A model generated the notes under the pieces. It was not told the DNA's origin, made no database searches, and saw only the letters and a program-made list of their open reading frames with translations. The position numbers and the translations under genes were made by a program. Positions 16,200 to 24,344 of a DNA stretch of 64,000 nt are shown here, one piece after another. How positions within the stretch are numbered: position 1 is the first letter of the stretch; every line of letters starts with the position of its first letter. Origin of the DNA: Arthrobacter terrae (GTDB lineage Bacteria > Actinomycetota > Actinomycetes > Actinomycetales > Micrococcaceae); the NCBI RefSeq assembly GCF_015708085.1, contig NZ_JADNYM010000005.1, positions 124,001 through 188,000 of the forward strand, read 5' to 3'.

Positions 16200-16586
16200 A
16201 TGACCGATAATGAGTACACACCCCGGATGCGGGCAATGGACCGCATCGCCCGATCCATCGCCGAACACAGGTCTGTCCGGCGCACCAATGGCATCGGTTC
16301 GACCTGCAAGAACCCCGTCTGCAGGGGCGTCATCTTCCTGAACCTCAACGACTGGTACCGGCACCAGGCCGCCGTGCTGGTCAACGATCTGCAGCGCGAG
16401 CTGGACTTCTATACCGAAACCGTTCATGAGGACGCCCGCGCGGAAGGCCGCGAAGCCACCGCCGAAGAACTGTCCGCCTTGGCCTCCCAGTTCCTAGTCC
16501 TCGGCTCGGTACCTTCCCTGATCCGCGCCGCTGACGATCTCCTGTCAGCCGGAACCATCCAGAAAGGCTCCAAAGAAGATGTCTGA
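16200..16586 (+). CDS. Hypothetical protein with possible zinc motif
   Basis: 128 aa. STCKNPVCRGVIFLNLNDWY then RHQA places two cysteines and a histidine in a layout common in actinophage proteins. The C-terminal half is a long helix. Overlaps the start of the next gene by 8 bases. Confidence 0.58.
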   Translation: MTDNEYTPRMRAMDRIARSIAEHRSVRRTNGIGSTCKNPVCRGVIFLNLNDWYRHQAAVLVNDLQRELDFYTETVHEDARAEGREATAEELSALASQFLVLGSVPSLIRAADDLLSAGTIQKGSKEDV

Positions 16587-17340
16587 TTTCATCGAGCTCC
16601 GCAACGGAGTGCCCTTCAAGCTGGACAGCAAGACGATGCGGCTGGACGTTCGACGCAACGGCGAATTTGAGTTCGGCGGCCCCGGATGCTGGCTCATGAA
16701 CCCCGCGTTCGGCCAGTTCCCCTACGACGATTGGGAAATGGTCCCCCCGTACCCGACCAACCCGTTCAACGACGAGATCGACCCGACCGTGGTCGCCGTC
16801 CTCGTGAAGAGGTCGAAGCGGTACCGGACCGCCCTGGCTGCGCGGGCCTTCATCAAAGCAAAGGACCTGCATGAGGAAGCCGGCTCCGTCGGTCTACGTG
16901 CGCTGTTCCGCTCGATGGGCGGCATCATCATCCAGCCTGGCGGGCTTACCGAGCGGGACGCCGAACGATTTCCGGGGCGGACCGCCCGAATCCACGGGCC
17001 CGGCGACATCACCTTGTTCTTTCAGGACGGCGATGGTCAAGCCCGTCGCCGCGAACTCGTGGCCCTGACCATCGCCGTCCAGGAGCTGCGATGGGAAACC
17101 TACGAGGACTGCTACAACCACGGGCCCCTGGATCTCTCCTTGGGCGATGCTCGCCGAGACCACTTGGAAGCCCATCTCTTCGCGGCCATGCTGCTGGTCC
17201 CGCAGGAGGACGCTGCCCGCGCGGTTGACATCGCTGCAGCCGAAAAGATTGGTGCCGAACTGCGGGTCGACCCGGACACCGTCCAGGACGCCCACCAGCT
17301 GTGGCACGAAATCACCCATCCGGAACAACCGAAAGCCTGA
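16579..17340 (+). CDS. Hypothetical protein with degenerate ImmA/IrrE-like C-terminus
   Basis: 253 aa. The order in the C-terminal third (ALTIAVQELRWETYEDC, then LEAHLFAAMLLVP, then a helical region) recalls ImmA/IrrE-type proteins, where a zinc HExxH precedes an 'FAaxLLmP' block. Here the HExxH position reads QELRW, so zinc-protease activity is not expected. The relation is by pattern only and may be coincidental. Confidence 0.5.
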   Translation: MSDFIELRNGVPFKLDSKTMRLDVRRNGEFEFGGPGCWLMNPAFGQFPYDDWEMVPPYPTNPFNDEIDPTVVAVLVKRSKRYRTALAARAFIKAKDLHEEAGSVGLRALFRSMGGIIIQPGGLTERDAERFPGRTARIHGPGDITLFFQDGDGQARRRELVALTIAVQELRWETYEDCYNHGPLDLSLGDARRDHLEAHLFAAMLLVPQEDAARAVDIAAAEKIGAELRVDPDTVQDAHQLWHEITHPEQPKA

Positions 17341-17348
17341 GGACCGCC

Positions 17349-18035
17349 GTGACAGGACCCCACCCCCGCGTCTGGGCCACCGCCACCGACGAACTTGACC
17401 CGGTCAGCAATCTGATAGGGCATGCGGTGGCCCGCCATTTCAGCGACGCGACAGGCAGGACTGAACACGAGCCCGAAGCTGGGGACCTCGACCTGGCCTT
17501 CAGCATCAACAGAGCTTTGACAGCAGCAGGCTGGGGAGACCTGCGGTTCTTGGCTAGGGCCTTCACTGACAAGGCACGCGCCCATGACAGCATCGCAGAC
17601 CGGTGGTCCACGGAGGACCGCGAACAGGCTCTCATCGACTCAGGAACCGCGGCCGGCTATCGGGGCGCGGCAGAACTTGCCATCAAACCCCTCGGTACTC
17701 AGCCGGCCAGCCTGTCCGCAGTCTTGGCCCTGCACTCCCCCGTCCGTCGTTACCAGGCCTCATCCCTTGACCGGATCACTTACCCGACTGCCGAGCGTGC
17801 CTACCAGATGAACTGGAACGACAGAATGCGCGGCTACGAATCCATCGCCCTGGGCCGTGCCGAGGATGCACCTTTCATTGAGGTCTGCACCGAATGCTCC
17901 CGTGTGGAGAATTCGTTCGACCTTGGCGGAGACCGCTACCCCGACGATCATGACGATGAGCAGGACGGTACCGAGCTGTCCATGGAAGCCTCCCGCTGGC
18001 CATGCGCAACGTACGCCGCCATCGCAGGTGTCTGA
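17349..18035 (+). CDS. Hypothetical protein
   Basis: 228 aa from GTG 17349 (GAGGA upstream). Mostly helical, with a C-terminal CTECS pair and a later PC that may bind metal, and an acidic stretch (PDDHDDEQDG). No family recognised. Part of the 16200-18403 unit. Confidence 0.55.
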   Translation: MTGPHPRVWATATDELDPVSNLIGHAVARHFSDATGRTEHEPEAGDLDLAFSINRALTAAGWGDLRFLARAFTDKARAHDSIADRWSTEDREQALIDSGTAAGYRGAAELAIKPLGTQPASLSAVLALHSPVRRYQASSLDRITYPTAERAYQMNWNDRMRGYESIALGRAEDAPFIEVCTECSRVENSFDLGGDRYPDDHDDEQDGTELSMEASRWPCATYAAIAGV

Positions 18036-18403
18036 TTGGTGCGTGGTTGCCCTTGGCGCTGCTCGGGTGCAACGATCAGAAGATGACAGCCGATGACCGG
18101 ATCAGCACGGAGTTTCCTCTGACACCCGGGGCCGACGGCGACCAGGACATTGTGACCCTCTGGTCGGTCCACCTGCCGGGGACCCTGAATTATGAGGCAA
18201 TCGCTGTGCGCTCCCACATCAGCGGCGCCGACGGCACCGGCCTTGAAGCTGAGACTATGGACCCCATCACCATCCTGAAAGGGGTCGGCGACGGCTCTCA
18301 TCTGGCGTTCTTCCACGAGCGGGCGCTGATGGAGCTCGACGAACGCAAAGCCACCGATTACCGGGTTGCCGACCTGTTCGCACCCCAGGAGGAATGGACC
18401 TAA
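18002..18403 (+). CDS. Hypothetical protein, possible lipoprotein
   Basis: 133 aa from ATG 18002, which overlaps the previous gene by 34 bases. Read this way, the N-terminus (RRHRR, a hydrophobic run, then LALLGC) looks like a lipoprotein signal. A start at ATG 18084 would remove it and give a soluble protein. Ribosome sites are weak for both, so the start and localisation are open. Confidence 0.45.
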   Translation: MRNVRRHRRCLIGAWLPLALLGCNDQKMTADDRISTEFPLTPGADGDQDIVTLWSVHLPGTLNYEAIAVRSHISGADGTGLEAETMDPITILKGVGDGSHLAFFHERALMELDERKATDYRVADLFAPQEEWT

Positions 18404-18434
18404 CCTGTCGCGGACCCAGTGACCGGTTTCACCC

Positions 18435-18464
18435 GGTGACGCCGGACATGTCTTCCGCACACAT
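18435..18464 (+). promoter_or_regulatory. Class-1 promoter (gene at 18472)
   Basis: GGTGAC, 15-bp spacer, CGCACACAT, 7 nt to the ATG. Confidence 0.8.
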
Positions 18465-18471
18465 ACCAGGC

Positions 18472-18909
18472 ATGGAAACTTTTTACGGCAATGTCAGCAC
18501 TCTCGAGCGGTTCTTCTCCTACGGCCCCGACGGGCAGCTGCAGTTCGAACCGTTCAACGACGCCTATGGTGCAGTGCACCCGGACAGCGGACCGGGTACC
18601 GGCGAGAACGACGTCGAGCTCGTCCTCAACGATGGCGAGTTCTTCCAGGTCCGCGGCTTTTACCGCGCCAGCGACGGCGGGAATTTCCTCAATTACCGTG
18701 ACGCCTACAGGAAGGCCATGGGCAGCGGGGAGCAGGGCAGCCTCGCCAAAATCGTCATCGTCGCCCAGGACGGTTCCACGAACGTTACCGCCCAGGCCGC
18801 CGACGGCACGACTGTCATCATGGGCCACAACACGACATGGCGGACCATCTCCCTTCCACGGCGCATCCGGTTCCTCAACCGTCCGGCCACCCGACCCGGA
18901 ACTGACTAG
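18472..18909 (+). CDS. Hypothetical protein
   Basis: 145 aa, beta-rich with a DGGNFLNYRDAYRKA helix; no family recognised. Leaderless start. Heads the unit 18472-19480. Confidence 0.6.
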   Translation: METFYGNVSTLERFFSYGPDGQLQFEPFNDAYGAVHPDSGPGTGENDVELVLNDGEFFQVRGFYRASDGGNFLNYRDAYRKAMGSGEQGSLAKIVIVAQDGSTNVTAQAADGTTVIMGHNTTWRTISLPRRIRFLNRPATRPGTD

Positions 18910-18917
18910 AAGGAATC

Positions 18918-19256
18918 ATGGACCTGAACATCGTCGACACCAGCTACGGCCGCGACAGCCTCTCCGCCCGGCTCACCCAAACCGCGCACGCCCAGATCCC
19001 CCACCCAAGGCAGCCTGCCCGACACACCATCTTGCAGGTTAGTATTCTCAACGCGGCCCTGGACAAGAACTCCCACGCCAAGATCAGCGTCCTCAACCGT
19101 GCGTCGATGGAGTGGACCGAACTGCTGTCACTGACTGCCAGCGAATGGCGCTCCAACGTGCCCAACCCGACCGGCTCAGCCACGGACTCACAGGCCGCCA
19201 TGGAGGAACTGGCCGCGTCCCTGTTCAAGCGTGCCGAGCGGATCCTCGGCTACTGA
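18918..19256 (+). CDS. Hypothetical protein
   Basis: 112 aa, helical C-terminus, no family recognised. GAAGGA ribosome site. Its TGA overlaps the ATG of the following membrane gene. Confidence 0.58.
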   Translation: MDLNIVDTSYGRDSLSARLTQTAHAQIPHPRQPARHTILQVSILNAALDKNSHAKISVLNRASMEWTELLSLTASEWRSNVPNPTGSATDSQAAMEELAASLFKRAERILGY

Positions 19257-19480
19257 TGACACCGGCCAGGCGCCGCTTCCCGGTCAGCGTCTACACGGTT
19301 GCCCTGGGCATCATCGCCGTCAGCTTCGGCGGGTACCTCACCTTCCGGTGGCCGGTCGAATGGTACGCGCTGTCTCTCGTGGCAGCACTGCTGCTCAGCG
19401 ACCTCGGATTCTCTCTGGCCGAACGACGCCGCAGGAAGAAGGCCAACGTCACGCTGTCGCCGGTGCCCGCGTTCAAGTAG
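19256..19480 (+). CDS. Small membrane protein
   Basis: 74 aa with two hydrophobic helices (about residues 10-28 and 35-52) separated by a short loop, followed by a basic tail (ERRRRKK), so a hairpin with the tail in the cytoplasm is expected. Confidence 0.58.
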   Translation: MTPARRRFPVSVYTVALGIIAVSFGGYLTFRWPVEWYALSLVAALLLSDLGFSLAERRRRKKANVTLSPVPAFK

Positions 19481-19590
19481 TCACCGCGGAGAACAGGGAC
19501 GGGGTCGAAGTGGCGCTCGGTGACACCGTGGTCTGGGAGCCCATATCGTTCCAGAGCCGGATCACCGTCCTGGCGTGACCCAGCAGCTTC

Positions 19591-19620
19591 GGTGAGGGCC
19601 CGTACCCGTTCCGCACACAT
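19591..19620 (+). promoter_or_regulatory. Class-1 promoter (gene at 19628)
   Basis: GGTGAG, 15-bp spacer, CGCACACAT, 7 nt to the ATG. Confidence 0.8.
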
Positions 19621-19627
19621 GAGGGTC

Positions 19628-20134
19628 ATGAAACACACACCTGACCCGCGCGCCAACGGTATCTCCACCAACGACTACTGCAAGCTCCTGCTCCGCCAGC
19701 GCTACTCCCATGAAGCCCGCGGGAAAGTTCTGCTGCTGCCTTCCAGCGGACTCGTCGTCGTCCCGTTCACCCACCACAACGGCGGCTGGGACGTCGTTGT
19801 GGTCGAAGGCCACGGCAGTTACCCCGTCGGTGGCTACCACCTCTCCGTCGGGGACACAGAAATCGAAACCGCCGTCGAACTTACCCTCGGCGAACCCGTC
19901 CCGGTCCGTTTCGTTCAGACCATCGGCGAGGCCGAGGACCTCCCGGATGGCACGATCATTCTCACCCGTGAAGGGCGGTCGCTTCGTAAAGGCACCGACG
20001 CCGACGGCACCGTTTGGACTTCATTCCTGAAAACCCCGGTCCGCTCAGCCGACCTAAGCGATGTGCTGTTCCCGGCGAAAGTCTATGGGGCGGTGCCGGT
20101 GAAAAAATCGCCGGATGACCAAAAATTGAAATAA
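19628..20134 (+). CDS. Hypothetical beta-rich protein
   Basis: 168 aa, strand-rich (VLLLPSSGLVVVPF, WDVVVVEGHGSYPVGGYHLSV), ending in a Lys-rich tail. No family recognised. Single-gene unit converging on lsr2. Confidence 0.58.
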   Translation: MKHTPDPRANGISTNDYCKLLLRQRYSHEARGKVLLLPSSGLVVVPFTHHNGGWDVVVVEGHGSYPVGGYHLSVGDTEIETAVELTLGEPVPVRFVQTIGEAEDLPDGTIILTREGRSLRKGTDADGTVWTSFLKTPVRSADLSDVLFPAKVYGAVPVKKSPDDQKLK

Positions 20135-20234
20135 CTGGCTGTTGATATAGCCTCAGTCATCTCCTGGCCCAATCCGGGATTGTCACCGGCAGCACCAGCT
20201 CCGGCCGAAAAAGAAACCTGTCACCCCTGGAGGC

Positions 20235-20555
20235 TTATGCGGCCTGGGCTGCCAAGAATTTTTCGACAATATCGGACTTGATACGGCCGCGGGGGTTGAC
20301 GTTCATGCCGTTGGCCAGAGCCCAGCGTCGTACATTCTTCGTGTCTGGACCCCCGGTGGACGGTTTCCGTGCCGCGGCGACAGGCTTAGTCCTGGCTGCG
20401 GCAATGAAAGGTGCCAGGGCGTCCCGGATCTTCTGTGCGTTTTCCTCTGTCAGGTCAATCTCATAGGAGACCTTGTCGAGGCCAAATTGAATTGTCTCGC
20501 TGGCGGTCGTGCCGTCGAGATCATCGAGTAAATGAATTGTTATCTTTTGTGCCAT
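20235..20555 (-). CDS. lsr2: Lsr2 family nucleoid-associated protein
   Basis: 106 aa. The N-terminal dimerisation domain opens MAQKITIHLLDDLDG and contains IQFGLDKVSYEIDL. A linker leads to the C-terminal DNA-binding domain (VRRWALANGMNVNPRGRI) with the RGR AT-hook-like loop that inserts in the minor groove of A+T-rich DNA. Lsr2 is the actinobacterial counterpart of H-NS and silences foreign A+T-rich genes. A plasmid-borne copy may mask the plasmid from, or add to, host silencing. Confidence 0.95.
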   Translation of the reverse strand: MAQKITIHLLDDLDGTTASETIQFGLDKVSYEIDLTEENAQKIRDALAPFIAAARTKPVAAARKPSTGGPDTKNVRRWALANGMNVNPRGRIKSDIVEKFLAAQAA

Positions 20556-20624
20556 ACATCAAGACTACCTAAAAGGGTGGTCAGTACTTTTATGCAATCA
20601 TGAACGAACCGGACGAAAAGAGCG

Positions 20625-21182
20625 ATGAACGAAAAACTGTGCACCCTCCCCGAATCGTCGAAGATATACCTACCCGCGATGGTTTTTCGCTCACTTCAGC
20701 CCGCGGTACTGGAAGCCTATTTGGATGAACGTGCCAGGGCTGAAGAAGGATTCAACGCAAAAGTGGCCGCCTACAGTATCACTATCGGCGGACGGGTCCC
20801 TTTAGTGGACACCTTTTCTTCCGGAGACCAGATGGTGCGCGGTATGCGGCTACTGTCTCCCACGGAAGAGTTACCGGCCGGCTGGCGGCGGGACGGATGC
20901 TATTCGGCTGTTCCTGCGCTGCGTACACCGGAAGGGAAGAAAGCTGCCGCGGTTCTCGCCGGTCTGCAGCTTCCCGGGCCCAGCTTTCCGGGCGCTCCAA
21001 CGCACCTGACCGGGTTGGACGGCTCGCGCGTCATCCCCAGGCTGCAGCGGGCAGCCTCCGCCGTCTACCTGACCCTGGCTTCAGCTGTCAGCGGTCCGGA
21101 AGCAGCCCGCATCGCCGGCACTCATTGGGCCCGTGTCCCCGTCCAACAGATCACCGCAGCCGTCCTCCTGGAAGCGGCCTGA
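20625..21182 (+). CDS. Hypothetical protein, paralog of the 12760 product
   Basis: 185 aa. Shares GWRRDG, RTPEGKKAAAVL, LQLPGPSFPGAP and IPR...YLTLA with the 12760-13281 protein. Start at ATG 20625 (GAAAAGAG upstream); ATG 20679 is possible, because the similarity begins there. Divergent from lsr2. Confidence 0.6.
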   Translation: MNEKLCTLPESSKIYLPAMVFRSLQPAVLEAYLDERARAEEGFNAKVAAYSITIGGRVPLVDTFSSGDQMVRGMRLLSPTEELPAGWRRDGCYSAVPALRTPEGKKAAAVLAGLQLPGPSFPGAPTHLTGLDGSRVIPRLQRAASAVYLTLASAVSGPEAARIAGTHWARVPVQQITAAVLLEAA

Positions 21183-21187
21183 TATCC

Positions 21188-21217
21188 GGAGAGGGAAACG
21201 CCCGGCTCCTTACACAT
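21188..21217 (+). promoter_or_regulatory. Class-1 promoter (gene at 21225)
   Basis: GGAGAG, 15-bp spacer, CTTACACAT, 7 nt to the ATG. Confidence 0.7.
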
Positions 21218-21224
21218 AGGGGAC

Positions 21225-21584
21225 ATGGACATCGAGAAGAACAACACTGCGCAGACCGGAAGTGGCCACACCCTCGCACAGCATCCTGTGCCAGCCCCCG
21301 GTGGCGACGGACCGGGAGAGCGTGAGCTGAGCGCACGGGACACAATAGCCCGCGTCATCGTCGCCGCGTACGGCGAGAACAGTGACGAGTGCCCGTGCGA
21401 GCAAGACCTGGACGTTGCCGACGCAATCATCGCCTACCTGACAGGTGAGGCAGCAATTAAACGGACCGCCAAGGCGATTCTGGCAGCACCAGCCGACTAC
21501 CCCGGCGAAGAACAAGCCCTGGAATGGGCGAAGTACCTTGCCGGCGCAGCCGTGGCCGCGTTGCTCGGCGGTGAACAGGGATGA
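21225..21584 (+). CDS. Hypothetical protein
   Basis: 119 aa. A flexible N-terminal 35 residues, then helices with CPCEQDLDVADAIIAYL. No family recognised. Leaderless start; ATGA overlap with the next gene. Confidence 0.58.
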   Translation: MDIEKNNTAQTGSGHTLAQHPVPAPGGDGPGERELSARDTIARVIVAAYGENSDECPCEQDLDVADAIIAYLTGEAAIKRTAKAILAAPADYPGEEQALEWAKYLAGAAVAALLGGEQG

Positions 21585-21925
21585 GCATGAAGATTCAGAC
21601 CAATCCGGACCTAGACGATACGGACTCGATAGGTCTGCACAAAGCTCTTGAAGCACTCTGCACCCTGTCCGAAAACCAGGCAGGGAGACGTGGCGACACA
21701 GCCAGCGTCAACGTTGCCGACCTCCGCGTCATCCTGGCCGCAAACCCGGACAACGCCAAAACCGAGATCCAGTGGGGAGCGGTGTTCACAGACGGCGACG
21801 CCGTCATCGCGAAAAGCTTTGCTGACGCAGTCTTGTACACCAAGTTCAGTTGCTACGCAGCAAGCCGGCAGAAAATCACCGTCCCGGAATCCGTCGTCTA
21901 CACGCCCTGGGTGGCGGCGCTATAA
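21581..21925 (+). CDS. Hypothetical protein
   Basis: 114 aa, mixed alpha/beta, no family recognised. Second gene of a tightly packed four-gene unit (21225-22375). Confidence 0.55.
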   Translation: MSMKIQTNPDLDDTDSIGLHKALEALCTLSENQAGRRGDTASVNVADLRVILAANPDNAKTEIQWGAVFTDGDAVIAKSFADAVLYTKFSCYAASRQKITVPESVVYTPWVAAL

Positions 21926-21953
21926 CAGTCCGCGGATTTCGCCGAGGAGCCAA

Positions 21954-22205
21954 GTGAGCACGCCACAAGACGAACTGCCAGCCGAGATCGTCCGCCAGTG
22001 CTGCCCGTACAAGTCCTGCACCACCAGGCTGTACCTGGTAATGGAAGCAGTCCTGGACCCGGAGAGTCCGACCGGAGCTTCCGTGGCGTACTATTACCGC
22101 CGCGAAAGCAACGACAACGGATACTGGGGTCCATGCGCCGCGGATGAGATTCGCGTCTACCTGGCTGATCTCAGCTATCTGCCCACGAAGCACGCAGAGC
22201 AGTGA
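21954..22205 (+). CDS. Hypothetical cysteine-containing protein
   Basis: 83 aa from GTG 21954 (GAGGAG upstream). CCPYKSC near the N-terminus and a later PC suggest a metal or disulfide site. Its TGA overlaps the GTG of the next ORF. Confidence 0.55.
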   Translation: MSTPQDELPAEIVRQCCPYKSCTTRLYLVMEAVLDPESPTGASVAYYYRRESNDNGYWGPCAADEIRVYLADLSYLPTKHAEQ

Positions 22206-22375
22206 GCCCTGTTGCCGAGCGGGCAGAAGCCACAGGACGTGGTCTGGGACTTGCCGGGGTCTTCGACTTTGGCGCGGCAAGGAAGCCGGCGATCGTCTCC
22301 GAGACGAATGCCGGGCACAGCGGCATCAGCGTCCACTGGCTTCGCTCCCAAGCCGCAAAGCTCAGAGGACAGTAG
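22202..22375 (+). CDS. Small hypothetical protein
   Basis: 57 aa, GTG start overlapping the previous stop (GTGA). The sequence (GLGLAGVFDFGAARKPAIV, then SVHWLRSQAAKLRGQ) looks coding, with a basic C-terminal helix. Confidence 0.5.
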   Translation: MSPVAERAEATGRGLGLAGVFDFGAARKPAIVSETNAGHSGISVHWLRSQAAKLRGQ

Positions 22376-22418
22376 CACCGGCCGGTGCCCGGCAGATTCC
22401 TCCTGCATGGAGGGAGGT

Positions 22419-22448
22419 GGAGAGTTACACGTGCAGATCCGCACACAT
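22419..22448 (+). promoter_or_regulatory. Class-1 promoter (gene at 22456)
   Basis: GGAGAG, 15-bp spacer, CGCACACAT, 7 nt to the ATG. Confidence 0.7.
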
Positions 22449-22455
22449 AGAGTGC

Positions 22456-22830
22456 ATGGATGTCCCCGCTCTCACATACCGCCTACTCTGTTCGTCGCTG
22501 CCGGACGGCACACCTTTCGCCGACCTGGCGACGCCGTCGGTGGCGCGCAACCGTTGCTGGGATGCTGTCGACCATATCTCACGGGACAAGGCCGTTGCGT
22601 CAGCGGTGCACAAGGCGCTTGGGGTGACGTGCCCGGCCGGAGACCATTACGCAACCGCGGTGACCGGCAGTGACGGCCGCGAGGTCATCATCGACTTCAC
22701 AGCCAGGCAGCTTGATCCGGAAGCTGCGTTCCCGCTCGTTACCGATCGGTGGACCTGGCAGCTAATGGTTGAACGCGCCCTCAAACGCCAGACCATTTTT
22801 ACCGACGACGAATATTCTTCAGCTGCGTAG
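22456..22830 (+). CDS. Papain-fold-like protein with Cys-His-Asp triad
   Basis: 124 aa. Three ordered motifs, NRCWDAV (Cys34), AGDHYATAV (His64) and VIIDFTARQLDP (Asp80), match the pattern of papain-like deamidase/protease folds, such as toxin-associated and protein-glutaminase-like domains. It shares these with the tagged protein at 45165 but has no N-terminal tag. Enzymatic activity is inferred from motif order only. Confidence 0.62.
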   Translation: MDVPALTYRLLCSSLPDGTPFADLATPSVARNRCWDAVDHISRDKAVASAVHKALGVTCPAGDHYATAVTGSDGREVIIDFTARQLDPEAAFPLVTDRWTWQLMVERALKRQTIFTDDEYSSAA

Positions 22831-22865
22831 CTTGGTGCCCCCGGCGCCAACACCGGTTCGCGACC

Positions 22866-23150
22866 CTATTGGGGAAGATATTTGTGGCCCCTATAGGGTG
22901 ACCCGAGGTTCCTCATGACCGTCATGGCTTCCGGTTCGGTCATCAGCGCGAGGGTTTCCACCCGGTACGCGCGGGCCATTCCCGTGCCGAGCATAACGCC
23001 TACGACCCGGTGAAGGACAGAGCCGTCGGAGAGAGACTGCAGGAGCGCGGTGGCCGCTGTTTCAGTGACCAGGTCGACGGACTGGACCCGGTACGCTTTT
23101 GTTTCGCTCGGGTTGACCGTCACCGCCCGAACGAGACGGAAACCACTCAT
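22866..23150 (-). CDS. Hypothetical protein
   Basis: 94 aa containing two similar halves (KAYRVQSVDLVTETAATALL and RAYRVETLALMTEPEAMTVM), i.e. an internal repeat of about 50 residues. No family recognised. Last gene of the minus-strand cluster from 25018; ATGA overlap with its upstream neighbour. Confidence 0.58.
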   Translation of the reverse strand: MSGFRLVRAVTVNPSETKAYRVQSVDLVTETAATALLQSLSDGSVLHRVVGVMLGTGMARAYRVETLALMTEPEAMTVMRNLGSPYRGHKYLPQ

Positions 23151-23446
23151 GCCGGCTCCGACCCCTCAGTCTCCGGCCCACGGTCAAGCACCTTGATGCT
23201 CGCGGTGCCGAAATAGCGGACGATGGGCCCACTCGAATACGTTGATTCATCGTTGCGGCCGCCCGGATCCAGCAGCAGCCACGGATCACTGCCAGTGCCG
23301 GTCCTGATAAACACTGACGGCCAGGCAGGGTTGCTGCGCTCATTGAGCGCCTTGATGATCGAACCAACCGGCAGGGAGTCGAGCAGGGCAACCGCTGCGT
23401 CGAGCTTCTCTGGGATCTCGTTGGGAGTCAGGATGAGGTTGGTCAT
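23147..23446 (-). CDS. Hypothetical protein
   Basis: 99 aa; LDAAVALLDSLPVGSIIKAL then a beta-rich body with DPWLLLDPGG. The 'LPVGSII' phrase recalls the 10112 product. No family assigned. AAAGAAGGAAACC ribosome site. Confidence 0.6.
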   Translation of the reverse strand: MTNLILTPNEIPEKLDAAVALLDSLPVGSIIKALNERSNPAWPSVFIRTGTGSDPWLLLDPGGRNDESTYSSGPIVRYFGTASIKVLDRGPETEGSEPA

Positions 23447-23457
23447 GGTTTCCTTCT

Positions 23458-23709
23458 TTAGGAGTTTGTCGGGAACTGGCGGCGGCCGGCGCTGGTATCG
23501 CCGTCCATCGCGCGCATCGTCGTGGCGGCGAACCGGGCGGACATATCCTCCAGGTGACCGCGGATGGCTGCGTGGATACCACGGGTGATCGGGTCATCCG
23601 ATTTTTCCAGCGTGGCGGTTACGTCGTCGATTTCACCGGCCAGCCATTCCAAGATGGCGGGCGCTGTCATCACCGGGGTACGGGGTGAAGCGGGAAACAT
23701 ATCGCTCAT
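23458..23709 (-). CDS. Hypothetical helical protein
   Basis: 83 aa, helical (APAILEWLAGEIDDVTATL), no family recognised. Strong ribosome site GAAGGAGG sets the start. Overlapped by the tail of the preceding ORF. Confidence 0.6.
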   Translation of the reverse strand: MSDMFPASPRTPVMTAPAILEWLAGEIDDVTATLEKSDDPITRGIHAAIRGHLEDMSARFAATTMRAMDGDTSAGRRQFPTNS

Positions 23710-23935
23710 GGGTCCTCCTTCGCGGTCTTTTGTTGTAGTCGAGGCGGTGCCGCAAATGTTTAGCGGGGCTACCAGCACCCACCTGAAAATGCTTCAGGGT
23801 TTTTTCGTCGAAGACGATGTCGTCCGAGGTGTTCTCGTGGGCGGATCGCCGCACCTTGTTGAGGGCAGCGAGGGCAGGCTTGACCTGCCTGATTTCTTCG
23901 GCGCTCATGATCCGCTCGCGAATGTCGTCGCTCAA
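23633..23935 (-). CDS. Hypothetical protein (TTG start, long overlap)
   Basis: 100 aa from TTG 23935, two bases after the preceding stop, with GGAGA upstream. The N-terminal 60 residues (MSAEEIRQVKPALAALNKV) look coding. The basic C-terminal 25 overlap the next gene by 77 bases and look less natural, so a frameshift near 23710 is possible. Confidence 0.45.
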   Translation of the reverse strand: MSDDIRERIMSAEEIRQVKPALAALNKVRRSAHENTSDDIVFDEKTLKHFQVGAGSPAKHLRHRLDYNKRPRRRTHERYVSRFTPYPGDDSARHLGMAGR

Positions 23936-23937
23936 GA

Positions 23938-24240
23938 TCAGCGGACTCTCCGTCGGAGCATGTCTTTGACGTTGCTGATCTTCCGTCCGACGACGAACGT
24001 CCACCACGACGGATCCAGGTTTTTGAGGACGCTCGGCAGGACGTAGATCCCGCAAGTCACGCACCGGTACATTGTCCAGTGCGGCTTGTAGAGGCGCTCC
24101 CATTTGTCGGAGTCGTCACCGAACTGGACGGCCAGTGACCCGCCTTCGCAGCCGCTTTCCCCAGGTCCGGACTTCCATGCCGGACCGGACCAGCCAGGGC
24201 AGCGGTGTGGTTTGTCGTAGTTGGAGCGGGAAAACTTCAC
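23938..24240 (-). CDS. Zinc-ribbon-like hypothetical protein
   Basis: 100 aa from GTG 24240 (GAAGGA upstream). Cysteines at HRCPGW, SGCEGG and YRCVTCGIYV suggest a split zinc ribbon. Has its own class-1 promoter inside the minus-strand cluster. Confidence 0.6.
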   Translation of the reverse strand: MKFSRSNYDKPHRCPGWSGPAWKSGPGESGCEGGSLAVQFGDDSDKWERLYKPHWTMYRCVTCGIYVLPSVLKNLDPSWWTFVVGRKISNVKDMLRRRVR

Positions 24241-24288
24241 CGTGGTTCCTTCTTCTTGTGTCGCGGCCAGGAAGTGCCCGCCACTCGT

Positions 24289-24318
24289 ATGTGTGAGGCG
24301 GGAGCCATCGGTCTCACC
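24289..24318 (-). promoter_or_regulatory. Class-1 promoter, minus strand (gene at 24240)
   Basis: GGTGAG, 15-bp spacer, CTCACACAT; gives a leader of about 40 nt. Confidence 0.65.
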
Positions 24319-24344
24319 GGTGGTGTCAGCCGGCCACATGCCGT

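Noticed and set aside
19510-19578. 22-codon ORF (VALGDTVVWEPISFQSRITV...)
   Set aside because: The upstream residues also look coding but have no canonical start, and it is too short to support. It may be a real small gene with an unusual start.
23633-24103. 156-aa minus-strand ORF in its full length
   Set aside because: The first 56 residues overlap the zinc-ribbon gene and lack a ribosome site; only the part from TTG 23935 is kept.
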